64,000 bases of DNA from Rhizobium sp. 11515TR (lineage in GTDB: Bacteria; Pseudomonadota; Alphaproteobacteria; Rhizobiales; Rhizobiaceae). The notes beneath the pieces were generated by a model. That model was not told the origin of the DNA. It saw nothing but the letters and a program-made list of their open reading frames with translations, and ran no database searches. The stretch is from NCBI RefSeq assembly GCF_002277895.1, contig NZ_CP022998.1:1283501-1347500 (forward strand), written 5' to 3'. The translations under genes were made by a program, and so were the position numbers. This document shows, in pieces, positions 55,073 to 64,000 of this stretch. Position 1 is the stretch's first letter, and each line of letters begins with the position of its first letter.

Positions 55073-55224
55073 CAATTATGTAACAGCAGAAGTGTAGGAG
55101 ACAAGATAGTTAGTGAAAAATCGACATGCATTCTATGCTGCAGCGCGAGAATTGCTGCGCATATTGCCTGAAATCTGAAAATCGCTTGACTTTATCCTGC
55201 TCTCAATGGATGACAGGAGTAGCC

Positions 55225-55234
55225 AAAGCGCTTT
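55225..55234. promoter_or_regulatory. LacI-type operator 2 upstream of aglE
   Basis: A second exact copy of AAAGCGCTTT, 70 nt upstream of the aglE ATG and 162 bp from copy 1. The two sites could be bridged by an AglR tetramer or regulate the two directions separately. Confidence 0.7.
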
Positions 55235-55303
55235 GAGGAAATGGGCGCACGGCACAAAACGGTGCCTGGGCTCATGGGTTTCGTTATTTGGGAGGACAAC
55301 CGC

Positions 55304-56665
55304 ATGAAGAAAATGTTTCTGATGACCGTCGCTGCCGCCGCTCTGGTGGCCGGTACGGCGATGGCTGCCGATCTGAAATTCCAGCCCGGCCAGGACTCCA
55401 AGTTCAACTGGAAGAGCTATGACGACTTCAAGGCCGGCCATGCCGACCTGAAGGGCGAGACGCTCACCATCTTCGGCCCCTGGCGCGGCGAGGACGAGGC
55501 TCTCTTCACCAGCGTCCTGAACTACTTCACCGAAGCGACCGGCGTGAACGCCAAATATTCGTCCTCGGAAAACTACGAGCAGCAGATCGTCATCGACACG
55601 CAGGCAGGCTCGCCGCCGAACGTCGCCATCCTTCCGCAGCCGGGTTTGCTCGCCAATCTCGCCAGCAAGGGCTATCTGACGCCGCTCGGCGATGATCTCG
55701 CTTCCTGGGTCAAGACCAATTACGGCGCCGGCGACAGCTGGGTCGGTTACGGCACCTACAAAGGCAAGGACGGCAAGGACGCCTTCTATGCCTTCCCCTA
55801 CAAGGCCGACCTGAAGTCGCTGGTCTGGTACGTTCCGGAAAACTTCGAGGAAGCCGGCTACAAGGTCCCGACGACCATGGAGGATCTGATCAAGCTTTCG
55901 GATCAGATCGTCAAGGACGGCGGCACCCCCTGGTGCATCGGCCTCGGTTCGGGCGGCGCGACCGGCTGGCCGGCAACCGACTGGGTTGAAGATCTGATGC
56001 TGCGCCTGAATACGCCGCAGGATTACGATCACTGGGTTGATAACTCGCTGAAGTTCAACGATCCGAAGGTCGTTGCCGCCATCGAGGAATTCGGCAAGTT
56101 CTCCAAGAATCCGAAATATGTTGCCGGCGGCGTTGCGGCCGTTGCCTCGACCGACTTCCGCGACAGCCCGAAGGGCCTCTTCACGGTTCCGCCGAAGTGC
56201 TACCTGCACAAGCAGGCATCCTTCATCCCGTCCTTCTTCCCGGAGGGTACCAAGCTCGGTCAGGATGCGGACTTCTTCTACTTCCCGCCCAGCGCCGCGC
56301 ATCCTGAACTCGGTAAGCCGGTTCTTGGCGCCGGCACGCTGGCAGCCATCACCAAGGATTCGAAGGCCGCCCGCGCCTTTATCCAGTTCCTGCAGACGCC
56401 GATCGCCCAGGAAGTCTGGATGGCTCAGTCCGGTTTCCTGACACCGTACAAGTCCGTCAACACGGCTGCCTACGCCAATGACACGCTGCGTAAGGAAGGT
56501 GAAATCCTGACCACGGCCACCACGTTCCGCTTCGACGGTTCCGACCTGATGCCAGGCAAGATCGGTGCAGGGTCGTTCTGGACGGGCATGGTGGATTTCG
56601 TCGGCGGCAAGTCCGCTCAGGATGTAGCCGACGGTATCCAGAAGTCCTGGGACGCCATCAAGTAA
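55304..56665 (+). CDS. aglE: Alpha-glucoside ABC transporter, periplasmic binding protein AglE
   Basis: A 453-residue secreted solute-binding protein. A typical signal peptide (MKKMFLMTVAAAALVAGTAM, cleaved after AMA) is followed by a family-1 sugar-binding fold (LTIFGPWRGEDEALFTSVLN, YAFPYKADLKSLVWYVPENF). I chose the ATG at 55304 with GGGAGGA upstream; the earlier open frame lacks a signal peptide. It captures sucrose, maltose or trehalose-type alpha-glucosides for AglFG/AglK. First gene of aglEFGAK. Confidence 0.95.
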   Translation: MKKMFLMTVAAAALVAGTAMAADLKFQPGQDSKFNWKSYDDFKAGHADLKGETLTIFGPWRGEDEALFTSVLNYFTEATGVNAKYSSSENYEQQIVIDTQAGSPPNVAILPQPGLLANLASKGYLTPLGDDLASWVKTNYGAGDSWVGYGTYKGKDGKDAFYAFPYKADLKSLVWYVPENFEEAGYKVPTTMEDLIKLSDQIVKDGGTPWCIGLGSGGATGWPATDWVEDLMLRLNTPQDYDHWVDNSLKFNDPKVVAAIEEFGKFSKNPKYVAGGVAAVASTDFRDSPKGLFTVPPKCYLHKQASFIPSFFPEGTKLGQDADFFYFPPSAAHPELGKPVLGAGTLAAITKDSKAARAFIQFLQTPIAQEVWMAQSGFLTPYKSVNTAAYANDTLRKEGEILTTATTFRFDGSDLMPGKIGAGSFWTGMVDFVGGKSAQDVADGIQKSWDAIK

Positions 56666-56790
56666 GGCATCATAGCCCTATCGCCGCCGGCAACTCGCCG
56701 GCGGCGTCATGCAGCTCGTGACGGCCCGCCTCATGCGCGGCCGATGTCGTACGGGTGGGCACAAAGCAGGTCAATTCGGGGAGGGAATGG

Positions 56791-57807
56791 ATGTTTTCGC
56801 AGATCGTATCGGCGATTGGCGCCATGATATTCGGCGTTGCCATTTGCGCCGCTTATTTTTGGTTCTCCAACAAGTTTCTGGACGTGATTTTCCCGGCACG
56901 GGAGGGTGACGACGTCCATCAGGCGGCTGTCAATCTTCGCCGCCGTGGCCTCATCCGCCCCTGGCTGTTCCTGGGGCCGGCCTTGTTCCTGCTCGTCGTC
57001 TACCTCGTCTATCCTGCCGTCGCGACCTTCATCCTGTCCTTCTACGGGCCGGACGGCAGCAAATTCGTCGGCGGCGCCAACTATCTCTGGGCGCTCAACG
57101 ACACCGAATTCCGCCAGTCGATCTTCAACAACATTCTCTGGCTTGCCGTGGTGCCTGCCGCCTGCACCTTCTTCGGCCTCGTCATCGCCGTCATGACCGA
57201 CCGCATCTGGTGGGGCAACATCGCCAAGGCCGTCATCTTCATGCCGATGGCGATTTCCTTCGTCGGCGCCTCGGTCATCTGGAAGTTCATCTACGAATAT
57301 CGCGGCGGCACCGACGCGCAGATCGGCCTTTTGAACGCCGTCGTCCAGTTGTTCGGCGGCACGCCCGAGGTCTGGATCACGATTCCGTTCTGGAACAATT
57401 TCTTCCTGATGGTCATGCTGATCTGGATCCAGACCGGCTTCGCCATGGTCATCCTTTCGGCGGCCCTGCGCGGCATTCCGGAGGAGACGATCGAAGCGGC
57501 CGTCATCGATGGTGCCAATGGCTGGCAGATCTTCTGGAAGATAATGGTGCCGCAGGTCTGGGGCACGATCGCCACCGTCTGGACCACCATCACCATTCTC
57601 GTCCTCAAGGTCTTCGACATCGTGCTTACCATGACCAACGGTCAATGGAACACGATGGTGCTCGCCAATCTGATGTTTAACTGGATGTTCCGTGGCGGCG
57701 GCGACAGTGGCCGAAGCGCCGTCATCGCGCTCGTCATCATGGTCGCGGTCACGCCGATCATGATCTGGAACATTCGCCGCGCAAATGCTGAGACGAAGGG
57801 GCGCTGA
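56791..57807 (+). CDS. aglF: Alpha-glucoside ABC transporter permease AglF
   Basis: A 338-residue permease with about eight membrane segments. The EAA loop for contacting the ATPase is EETIEAAVIDGANGWQIFWK with IMVPQVWGTIATV. I chose the ATG at 56791 (MFSQIVSAIG) because GGGGAGGG precedes it; a GTG at 56755 opens the frame. Gap to aglE is 125 nt; aglG starts 1 nt after the stop. Confidence 0.95.
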   Translation: MFSQIVSAIGAMIFGVAICAAYFWFSNKFLDVIFPAREGDDVHQAAVNLRRRGLIRPWLFLGPALFLLVVYLVYPAVATFILSFYGPDGSKFVGGANYLWALNDTEFRQSIFNNILWLAVVPAACTFFGLVIAVMTDRIWWGNIAKAVIFMPMAISFVGASVIWKFIYEYRGGTDAQIGLLNAVVQLFGGTPEVWITIPFWNNFFLMVMLIWIQTGFAMVILSAALRGIPEETIEAAVIDGANGWQIFWKIMVPQVWGTIATVWTTITILVLKVFDIVLTMTNGQWNTMVLANLMFNWMFRGGGDSGRSAVIALVIMVAVTPIMIWNIRRANAETKGR

Positions 57808-57808
57808 C

Positions 57809-58963
57809 ATGATTGGAAATCTCGGTCGCATCGGCCCCGCCCGCATTTTCGTTCACGCCGCGGTATTGCTCATCGTCCTGCTCTGGCTGTTGCCGACGCT
57901 CGGCATTTTCGTCACCGCGCTGCGCGACAAGGATCAGATCGTCGCTTCCGGCTGGTGGACGGCCTTTGCCGGCTCGTCGCGCACCACGGCAGCCCGCCTT
58001 GACGGTGCGGATAAGGCAAAACCTGATGGCGCAAATTTCGTGATATCAGGCACGCTCGCCGTCGAAGGCGGCGGCAAGATCCAGTCCTTCGGCCTGCGCG
58101 TGCAGGAGCCGGCAGCCTACAAGGCAGGCGCTCCCGCCGCGCTGGAAAATGGTGAGACGCTGACGATCGACTCCGACGGAAGCTATCGCTATCAGAAGAA
58201 TGGCCCGTTCGAAGCCGATGCCCGGGCAAAGCGCGTCTATTTGACGGTCGCCACCCCGCCGCAATTCACGCTCGACAACTATCGCAACGTGCTGGGCGGC
58301 GAGGGTATCGGCCAGTCCTTCATCAATTCGCTGACGGTGACGATCCCCGCGACGGTCATCCCGATCCTGATCGCCGCCTTTGCGGCCTATGCGCTTGCCT
58401 GGATGGAGTTTCCCGGCCGCGCGATCCTGATCGCGCTCGTCGTTGGCCTGATCGTCGTGCCGCTGCAGATGTCGCTGATCCCGCTTCTGCGCATCTACAA
58501 CGAAATTGGCCAGATGTTCGGCGTGCCGTCGAAGACCTATCCCGGCATCTGGCTGGCGCATACGGCCTTCGGTCTGCCGCTCGCCATCTATCTCCTGCGC
58601 AATTACATTGCCGGCCTGCCGAAGGAAATCATCGAATCCGCGCGCGTCGATGGCGCCAGCGATTTCGACATCTTCGTCAAGATCATCCTGCCGCTGTCAT
58701 TCCCGGCATTGGCCTCCTTCGCAATCTTCCAGTTCCTCTGGGTCTGGAACGACCTTCTGATCGCCATGGTTTTCCTCGGCACCGACAAGGATCATCTTGT
58801 CCTGACCGCCGCCCTCAACGCGCTGCTCGGTTCGCGCGGCGGCAACTGGGAAATCCTCACGGCCTCGGCCTTCGTCACCATCCTTATCCCACTCCTCGTC
58901 TTCTTTGGTCTGCAGCGCTATCTCGTGCGCGGTCTGCTCGCCGGGTCGGTGAAGGGGGGCTGA
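57809..58963 (+). CDS. aglG: Alpha-glucoside ABC transporter permease AglG
   Basis: A 384-residue permease. After the first membrane segment (residues ~10-32) there is a large periplasmic loop of about 120 residues. Five segments follow, with the EAA loop LPKEIIESARVDGASDFDIF. This long loop is characteristic of AglG-type permeases. The ATG at 57809 follows the aglF stop by one base, so translation is coupled. Confidence 0.95.
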   Translation: MIGNLGRIGPARIFVHAAVLLIVLLWLLPTLGIFVTALRDKDQIVASGWWTAFAGSSRTTAARLDGADKAKPDGANFVISGTLAVEGGGKIQSFGLRVQEPAAYKAGAPAALENGETLTIDSDGSYRYQKNGPFEADARAKRVYLTVATPPQFTLDNYRNVLGGEGIGQSFINSLTVTIPATVIPILIAAFAAYALAWMEFPGRAILIALVVGLIVVPLQMSLIPLLRIYNEIGQMFGVPSKTYPGIWLAHTAFGLPLAIYLLRNYIAGLPKEIIESARVDGASDFDIFVKIILPLSFPALASFAIFQFLWVWNDLLIAMVFLGTDKDHLVLTAALNALLGSRGGNWEILTASAFVTILIPLLVFFGLQRYLVRGLLAGSVKGG

Positions 58964-58997
58964 TCCAAATACGCACTTACTACAGGACCTATTCAGC

Positions 58998-60650
58998 ATG
59001 AGCATTGCTCTTCAATCGGCTTCGGAAGTTGACAAGGACTGGTGGCGCGGCGCCGTGATCTATCAGATCTATCCGCGTTCCTATCAGGACTCCAACGGCG
59101 ACGGTATCGGCGATCTCAAGGGTATCGCCGTCCGCCTGCCGCATGTCGCGTCGCTTGGCGTCGATGCCATCTGGATTTCGCCGTTCTTCACCTCGCCGAT
59201 GCGCGATTTCGGCTACGACGTCTCCAATTATGAGGACGTCGATCCGATCTTCGGTTCGCTGGCCGATTTTGATGCGATGGTGATGGAAGCTCATCGCCTC
59301 GGCATCAAGGTGATGATCGACCTCGTGCTGTCGCACAGCTCGGACCGCCATCCCTGGTTCGTCGAAAGCCGCTCGAGCAAAGATAATCCCAAGGCCGATT
59401 GGTACGTCTGGGCCGATGCCAAGCCGGACGGCACGCCGCCCAACAACTGGCTGTCGATCTTCGGCGGCTCGGCCTGGGCGTGGGATCCGACCCGCATGCA
59501 GTACTACATGCACAACTTCCTGACCTCGCAGCCGGATATGAACCTGCACAATCCGGAAGTGCAGGATCGCTTGCTCGACGTCGTCCGTTTCTGGCTCGAC
59601 CGCGGCGTCGACGGCTTCCGTCTCGACACCATCAACTTCTATTTCCACGACAAGGAATTGCGCGACAACCCGGCGCTGGAGCCGTCACGCCGCAACGCCT
59701 CCACAGCACCGGCCGTCAATCCCTATAATTTCCAGGAACATCTCTACGACAAGAACCGCCCCGAGAACCTGGAATTCCTGAAGCGCTTCCGTGCCGTGCT
59801 CGACGAATATCCGGCGATTGCCGCCGTCGGCGAAGTCGGCGACAGCCAGCGCGGCCTCGAAATCGTCGGCGAATACACCTCCGGCGGCGACAAGATGCAT
59901 ATGTGCTACGCCTTCGAATTCCTGGCGCCGGATGCCCTGTCGCCGGATCGCGTCGAAGAGGTGATGAATGACTTCGATACGGCTGCTCCGGAAGGCTGGG
60001 CGTGCTGGGCCTTCTCCAACCACGACGTGGTGCGCCATGTCAGCCGCTGGGGCAATCTGGTGGCGGACCGCGATGCTTTCGCCAAGCTCTATGCAGCGCT
60101 GCTGCTGACCCTGCGCGGTTCCGTCTGCCTGTATCAGGGCGAGGAACTGGCGCTGACGGAAGCCGATCTCGCCTATCAGGACCTGCAGGACCCCTATGGC
60201 ATCCAGTTCTGGCCGGAGTTCAAGGGGCGCGATGGTTGCCGCACGCCGATGGTTTGGGACAGCCAGGTGACACAAGGCGGATTCTCGACGGTTAAGCCAT
60301 GGCTGCCGGTGCCGGTCGAACATATCCTGCGCGCCGTCAGCGTCCAGCAGGGCGATGAAAATTCGGTGCTGGAGCAGTACCGCCGCTTCCTTGCCTTCCG
60401 CAAGCAGCATCCGGCTTTCGCCAAGGGCGAGATTGCCTTTTCGGAGCCGCAGGGCGATGTGCTGATCTACACCCGCGCTTATGCCGGCGAGACCATTCTC
60501 TGCGCCTTCAACATGAGCCCTGTCGAAACGCTGGCAATCCTGCCTGACGGCAATTGGCAGGCGTTGACGGGACATGGATTTACCAGCAACAACTACGGCA
60601 ACAAGATCGATATTCCGGCCTGGGGCGCTTACTTCGCGCGTCTCGCCTGA
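58998..60650 (+). CDS. aglA: Alpha-glucosidase AglA (GH13)
   Basis: A 550-residue cytosolic glycoside hydrolase of family 13, splitting alpha-glucosides imported by AglEFGK. It shows the start WWRGAVIYQIYPRSYQDSNG, the nucleophile in GVDGFRLDTINFYFHD, the acid Glu in IAAVGEVGDSQRG and the stabilising site FSNHDVVRH. There is no signal peptide. It lies between the permeases and the ATPase gene, the order of the rhizobial agl operon. Confidence 0.96.
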   Translation: MSIALQSASEVDKDWWRGAVIYQIYPRSYQDSNGDGIGDLKGIAVRLPHVASLGVDAIWISPFFTSPMRDFGYDVSNYEDVDPIFGSLADFDAMVMEAHRLGIKVMIDLVLSHSSDRHPWFVESRSSKDNPKADWYVWADAKPDGTPPNNWLSIFGGSAWAWDPTRMQYYMHNFLTSQPDMNLHNPEVQDRLLDVVRFWLDRGVDGFRLDTINFYFHDKELRDNPALEPSRRNASTAPAVNPYNFQEHLYDKNRPENLEFLKRFRAVLDEYPAIAAVGEVGDSQRGLEIVGEYTSGGDKMHMCYAFEFLAPDALSPDRVEEVMNDFDTAAPEGWACWAFSNHDVVRHVSRWGNLVADRDAFAKLYAALLLTLRGSVCLYQGEELALTEADLAYQDLQDPYGIQFWPEFKGRDGCRTPMVWDSQVTQGGFSTVKPWLPVPVEHILRAVSVQQGDENSVLEQYRRFLAFRKQHPAFAKGEIAFSEPQGDVLIYTRAYAGETILCAFNMSPVETLAILPDGNWQALTGHGFTSNNYGNKIDIPAWGAYFARLA

Positions 60651-60671
60651 CCTTTGGGAGGAGGAAGCATA

Positions 60672-61760
60672 ATGACGGGACTTGTTCTGAAGGATATCAA
60701 GAAATCCTACGGCAGCGTGCATGTGCTGCACGGCATCGATCTGGAGATCAACGAAGGCGAGTTCATCGTCTTCGTCGGCCCCTCCGGCTGCGGCAAGTCC
60801 ACCTTGCTCAGGATGATTGCCGGGCTGGAGAGCATCACGGCCGGGGATATGATGATCGCCGGTCAGAAGGTGAATGAGGTGCCGCCGTCGCGGCGCGGCA
60901 TCGCCATGGTCTTCCAGTCCTATGCGCTCTATCCGCATATGACCGTCTACGACAACATGGCCTTCGGCATGCGCATTGCCGGCGAAAGCAAGCAGGAGAT
61001 CGACCGTCGCGTCCGTGCGGCGGCGGCCAGCCTGCAACTCACGCAATATCTGGAGCGTCTGCCGAAGGCGCTTTCGGGTGGTCAGCGCCAGCGTGTCGCC
61101 ATCGGGCGTGCCATCTGCCGCAATCCGAAGGTCTTCCTCTTCGATGAGCCGCTGTCGAACCTCGACGCCGCACTACGCGTCGCGACCCGCATCGAGATTG
61201 CCAAGCTCAGCCAGTCGATGCCCGAGACGACGATGATCTACGTCACCCACGACCAAGTGGAGGCCATGACGCTGGCCGACCGTATCGTCGTGCTATCGGC
61301 TGGTCGCGTCGAGCAAGTCGGTGCTCCCCTTGAACTCTACGAGCGCCCGGCCAATCTGTTCGTCGCCAAGTTCATCGGCTCGCCCGCCATGAATATTATC
61401 CCCGCTACCGTGACCGAAACCGGCGCAACGACCACCGTGACGCTGACTGGCGGCAAGGCCGTGACGCTGGAGGTGCCGACGGAGGCATCCGAGAAGGGCA
61501 AGACGGCGAGCTTCGGCGTACGTCCGGAAGACCTGCGTGTCGCGACTGGTGACGACTATCTCTTCGAAGGCGAGGTCTCGATTGTCGAAGCGCTCGGCGA
61601 AGTGACCCAGCTCTATCTCGAAGGCCTGGTCGATGGCGAGCCGATTATCGTCAAGATCCCCGGCATTGCCGATATCCATCGCGGCCAAAAGATGCGTTTT
61701 ACGGCCGACCGGCAGAAGCTGCATCTGTTTGATGCCGGCGGCCACTCCTATCGCAAGTAG
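60672..61760 (+). CDS. aglK: Alpha-glucoside ABC transporter ATPase AglK
   Basis: A 362-residue MalK-type ATPase. Walker A GPSGCGKST, signature ALSGGQRQRVAIGRA, Walker B VFLFDEPLSNLD and the H-loop YVTHDQVEAMTLADRI are complete. The C-terminal ~120 residues form an OB-type regulatory domain (SFGVRPEDLRV). I chose the ATG at 60672 with GGAGGAGG upstream. Last gene of the agl operon. Confidence 0.96.
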   Translation: MTGLVLKDIKKSYGSVHVLHGIDLEINEGEFIVFVGPSGCGKSTLLRMIAGLESITAGDMMIAGQKVNEVPPSRRGIAMVFQSYALYPHMTVYDNMAFGMRIAGESKQEIDRRVRAAAASLQLTQYLERLPKALSGGQRQRVAIGRAICRNPKVFLFDEPLSNLDAALRVATRIEIAKLSQSMPETTMIYVTHDQVEAMTLADRIVVLSAGRVEQVGAPLELYERPANLFVAKFIGSPAMNIIPATVTETGATTTVTLTGGKAVTLEVPTEASEKGKTASFGVRPEDLRVATGDDYLFEGEVSIVEALGEVTQLYLEGLVDGEPIIVKIPGIADIHRGQKMRFTADRQKLHLFDAGGHSYRK

Positions 61761-61893
61761 CGGCTTACGGGGAACGTCGCCGGCTCAAGCAAAGGTGAAC
61801 AACAAAATTCATCTTGGGCTGGCGCGTTCAAACCTTCTGTTAAAGACCGGCTGATAGTCTTCCCCTCATAATATACTTCAGGGGTCTAGCAAG

Positions 61894-62307
61894 ATGGCCG
61901 CATTCGGCAGAGCTAATTCGGGTCAGCATTTCCTCAACAAAGAAGAATCATTCATGTATGACCGCGAGGTGCGGTTTCGCATGGAAGACACCATGAATGC
62001 GGCGCGCCTCGAATACACCGAAAAGGGCGTGATGAATCTTGCGTCCCGCCGCTGCGATATTATCCGCATCTCGCAGAGCAGTGCGGTTCTCGCGATCCTC
62101 ACCCAGTATAATCTGCCGAAGCAGTTCTATCTGGATATCCCCGACGCGCGCATCACCAAGATCGGCTGCGTGCTGATGAAGGTCTTCTCCAACAACACGG
62201 TCGAGGTCCGCTTCCTGCGGCTTCTCACGGAGAAGGAAATGAACAAGATCTTCGTCTACAGCACGCACCCGGCTCATAAGAACCGCGTGCTCGATATCAG
62301 ATCCTGA
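61894..62307 (+). CDS. Small protein, possibly degenerate PilZ domain
   Basis: A 137-residue soluble protein. The section from RCDIIRISQSSAVLAILTQY to the C-terminus alternates short strands like a PilZ barrel, with CDIIRISQSSA in the place of the D-x-S-x-x-G motif. The Gly is replaced and the upstream Arg-rich RxxxR box is only partly present (LASRRCDI), so c-di-GMP binding is doubtful. A later ATG at 61954 (MYDREVRFRM) is an alternative start. No operon partner; 133 nt after aglK. Confidence 0.65.
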   Translation: MAAFGRANSGQHFLNKEESFMYDREVRFRMEDTMNAARLEYTEKGVMNLASRRCDIIRISQSSAVLAILTQYNLPKQFYLDIPDARITKIGCVLMKVFSNNTVEVRFLRLLTEKEMNKIFVYSTHPAHKNRVLDIRS

Positions 62308-62355
62308 TCAACGACCCACAAGAAACGGCTTCGCACGCTCCGTTCGGCTGACGGT

Positions 62356-62952
62356 TCAGATTTCCGTCCGCCATTTTTCGAGCGCATCCTCAAGATATTT
62401 GATCAGCGGCAGCCTGCCATTTTCCTGCAGCCATTTGTCGACTGACAGGCGCAGCGGGCTGACCGCAATCATCGAAACCAGCCGCAGACCGTCGCGATTC
62501 TTCGTCGGAAACAGTTCGCACAGGGCTTCATAGGCGATTTGTTCGAGCTGCAGAGAGTTACCCCGCGAGCGGGCGCGCAGGGCATCGCTTTGGCGTAAAA
62601 TCTTGGCCGTCTCAAGAAGCCGAGGTGCTTCCGCCTCGAGGCGAGCCACAAGTCCCAGCGTTGCCTGATGAACGACCTCGAGCGGTCGGCCGGCCAATGC
62701 ATTCTCGATGATGCTGGTCCGCAGTGCGTCCATATATCTGCTCTGATGCGCCCGGAGAATATCGTCCTTGCTTTTGAAGTAATAAAAGAAAGTCCGGCGG
62801 GAAATCCCGGCCCCTGCCGCAATCTCCTCGATCGTCGTTTCCTGATAGCCTTTCGCCATAAAGGATTTCATCCCGGCGTCCGCTATGCGTTGAAAGGTCA
62901 GGCGGCGCTTGCATTCGCGCAGGCCTTCCGGCTTGGATGGTGCATCGTGCAT
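62356..62952 (-). CDS. TetR-family transcriptional regulator
   Basis: A 198-residue regulator. The N-terminal helix-turn-helix is TIEEIAAGAGISRRTFFYYF with KSKDDILRAHQSRYMDALR. The rest is the helical ligand-binding domain, whose ligand is unknown. I chose the ATG at 62952 (MHDAPSKPEG); the frame runs 44 codons further upstream without TetR features. A dyad at 63081-63114 lies upstream and is probably its own operator; the lipoprotein gene at 63157 is divergent. Confidence 0.9.
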   Translation of the reverse strand: MHDAPSKPEGLRECKRRLTFQRIADAGMKSFMAKGYQETTIEEIAAGAGISRRTFFYYFKSKDDILRAHQSRYMDALRTSIIENALAGRPLEVVHQATLGLVARLEAEAPRLLETAKILRQSDALRARSRGNSLQLEQIAYEALCELFPTKNRDGLRLVSMIAVSPLRLSVDKWLQENGRLPLIKYLEDALEKWRTEI

Positions 62953-63080
62953 TCGATCATTTTGGCATGAGTCGCAACGCCGCTCAAATCTGGCGCATGC
63001 CTCGCGGCTCCTTCTCTGCGGTCTCAATCTCCGGTGAAATAAATTCTCCGCTTCGCTCCTCGATTGCCGCAAATCGGCCG

Positions 63081-63114
63081 ACATTAATATTACACTCAGT
63101 GCGATAATTAATGT
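63081..63114. promoter_or_regulatory. Candidate TetR operator, nested dyads
   Basis: Outer arms ACATTAAT and ATTAATGT (63081-63088, 63107-63114) surround an inner dyad CACT-C-AGTG (63093-63101). It lies in the AT-rich gap between the divergent TetR gene and the lipoprotein gene, the usual place for an autoregulatory TetR site. Confidence 0.55.
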
Positions 63115-63156
63115 TGATGCTGATGTTCATAACCCGGTGCAGGAGCACAAACATCC

Positions 63157-64000
63157 ATGGCAGCCAATGCAATCTCAAATCACGATGGAAGTAAGACCTA
63201 TGGTCCATATGCCACCGAAAGCCGTCGGAGGCCTGAAATTTGCTCGATGGCTCTGCTGTTGAGCGTGCTAGGGGGCTGTGCCGCCGCGCCGCTGGATCGG
63301 GCGGGATCCCTGCGGTCCTATGATGGCCTGACCCGATCGGACGGGTTGGTCGCGCACTCGCTTCTGAGGGTGAGCAAGGACGATGTTCTTGCGGCCAAAA
63401 CCGTGAAGATCATTCCCACGACCTTTTCCATGCGCGCCGAAAGCGCCGCCTTCACACCCAAACAGCGTGATCTCGTGACCAATGCCGTCGACAGGGCGCT
63501 TTGTTCCGGATTGAGCGAACGCTTCGCCGTCGTCGGTCTGTCCGAGCCGGCAGATTTGACCGTCCGCGCCGTCGTGACGCAGGTTAAGGCAACCAATCCT
63601 ACCGCCGTCGGAGTCTCGAAAGTTGCCTCCATGGGCAAGAGCGTATTGCTGCCGGGTGTACCAGTGCCCGTTCCGCGTATTCCGATCGGCATGGGCAGCC
63701 TCTCGCTCGAGGCGGAGGCTTTCAATCCCCAGGGTGCACAGAAGGCAGTCATGATCTGGGGACGTGGTGCGAACGCATTTTTTGATTCGGGTACGGTCGC
63801 CAAGGAAGGGGATGCCTATAGCCTCGCCGCCAAATTCGGCGGCGATTTCAGTAAGATGCTGGTTAAGGGCAAGACGCCGTTCGGCGCGGCGCCCTCGTTC
63901 CCTTCCAGGGCTAAATTGGCGGCCCTCGTCGGTCGCGCGCCCAAGTATGAGGCCTGCAAGGCGTTCGGGAAGTCACCGGGTGTAACCGGCTTCGTCGGAG
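63157..64000 (+). CDS. DUF3313-type lipoprotein, 3' end cut by window edge
   Basis: The frame runs from ATG 63157 to the window end without a stop (281 codons seen). A basic stretch (SRRRPE) and a short hydrophobic run end in a lipobox LGGC (Cys41), so the protein should be anchored in a membrane as a lipoprotein. Segments such as SLRSYDGLTRSDGLVAHSLL and KTVKIIPTTF resemble the DUF3313 family of outer-membrane lipoproteins of unknown role. An ATG at 63247 would give a very short signal peptide. It is probably controlled by the divergent TetR regulator. Confidence 0.75.
   Translation, partial: MAANAISNHDGSKTYGPYATESRRRPEICSMALLLSVLGGCAAAPLDRAGSLRSYDGLTRSDGLVAHSLLRVSKDDVLAAKTVKIIPTTFSMRAESAAFTPKQRDLVTNAVDRALCSGLSERFAVVGLSEPADLTVRAVVTQVKATNPTAVGVSKVASMGKSVLLPGVPVPVPRIPIGMGSLSLEAEAFNPQGAQKAVMIWGRGANAFFDSGTVAKEGDAYSLAAKFGGDFSKMLVKGKTPFGAAPSFPSRAKLAALVGRAPKYEACKAFGKSPGVTGFVG

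Noticed and set aside
1..64000. Insertion sequences, prophage, tRNA or rRNA genes
   Set aside because: No transposase, integrase, tRNA-like cloverleaf or rRNA sequence was recognised; the accessory genes in the flagellin region show no mobile-element ends apart from the RIME-like repeat.

Overview
The window is a stretch of a fast-growing rhizobial chromosome (Rhizobiaceae, most likely Rhizobium sensu lato). This follows from the chemotaxis/flagellar gene order, which is the Sinorhizobium/Rhizobium/Agrobacterium type (cheA-W-R-B-Y2-D-T, fliF, visN-visR, motA-fliM-N-G-flhB, several flagellins, motB-motC-fliK, rem, flaF-flbT). Two other signs are a rhizobial aglR/aglEFGAK alpha-glucoside locus and a RIME-like palindromic repeat. 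GC is high, and genes are packed with many 1-4 nt stop/start overlaps.

Region by region: 1-4851 is the end of the chemotaxis operon. 5020-6696 is fliF, closed by a strong terminator. 7215-8710 encodes the LuxR-type master regulators VisN and VisR. 8853-13982 (minus strand) is motA-fliM-fliN-fliG-flhB plus a conserved small gene. 14206-23292 (plus) is the rod/ring/export operon flgF-fliI-(hyp)-flgB-flgC-fliE-flgG-flgA-flgI-motE-flgH-fliL-fliP. 23346-33247 is the flagellin region. Four flagellin genes on the plus strand are interrupted by minus-strand accessory genes: a TPR/GT41 (O-GlcNAc-transferase/SPINDLY type) glycosyltransferase, and a two-gene operon of a PLP decarboxylase followed by a TPR/ATP-grasp ligase. 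33491-39971 is a FliH-like gene, motB, motC, fliK, a lytic transglycosylase and rem. 40243-49821 is a 93-codon unknown gene, then flgK, flgL, flaF, flbT, flgD, fliQ, flhA, fliR and four small putative flagellar accessory genes. 50015-52936 holds a WecG/TagA-type glycosyltransferase and a Wzz/GumC-type polysaccharide co-polymerase. 53054 is folD. 53961-61760 is the divergent aglR / aglEFGAK system. The window ends with a degenerate PilZ-like small protein, a TetR regulator and a lipoprotein cut by the window edge.

How the parts work together: VisNR is known in rhizobia to activate rem, and Rem activates the structural flagellar and motility genes. The flagellins are exported by FlhA/FlhB/FliP/FliQ/FliR/FliI and controlled after transcription by FlaF/FlbT. 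The motor is MotA/MotB with periplasmic MotC and its chaperone MotE. Speed and direction are set by CheA/CheY2.

The most notable points are the three minus-strand accessory genes among the flagellins (a possible flagellin-modification island), a shared leader element in front of all four flagellin genes, and the absence of flgE from its usual place between rem and flgK. All functional statements come from reading motifs by eye and from family knowledge; no searches were run.
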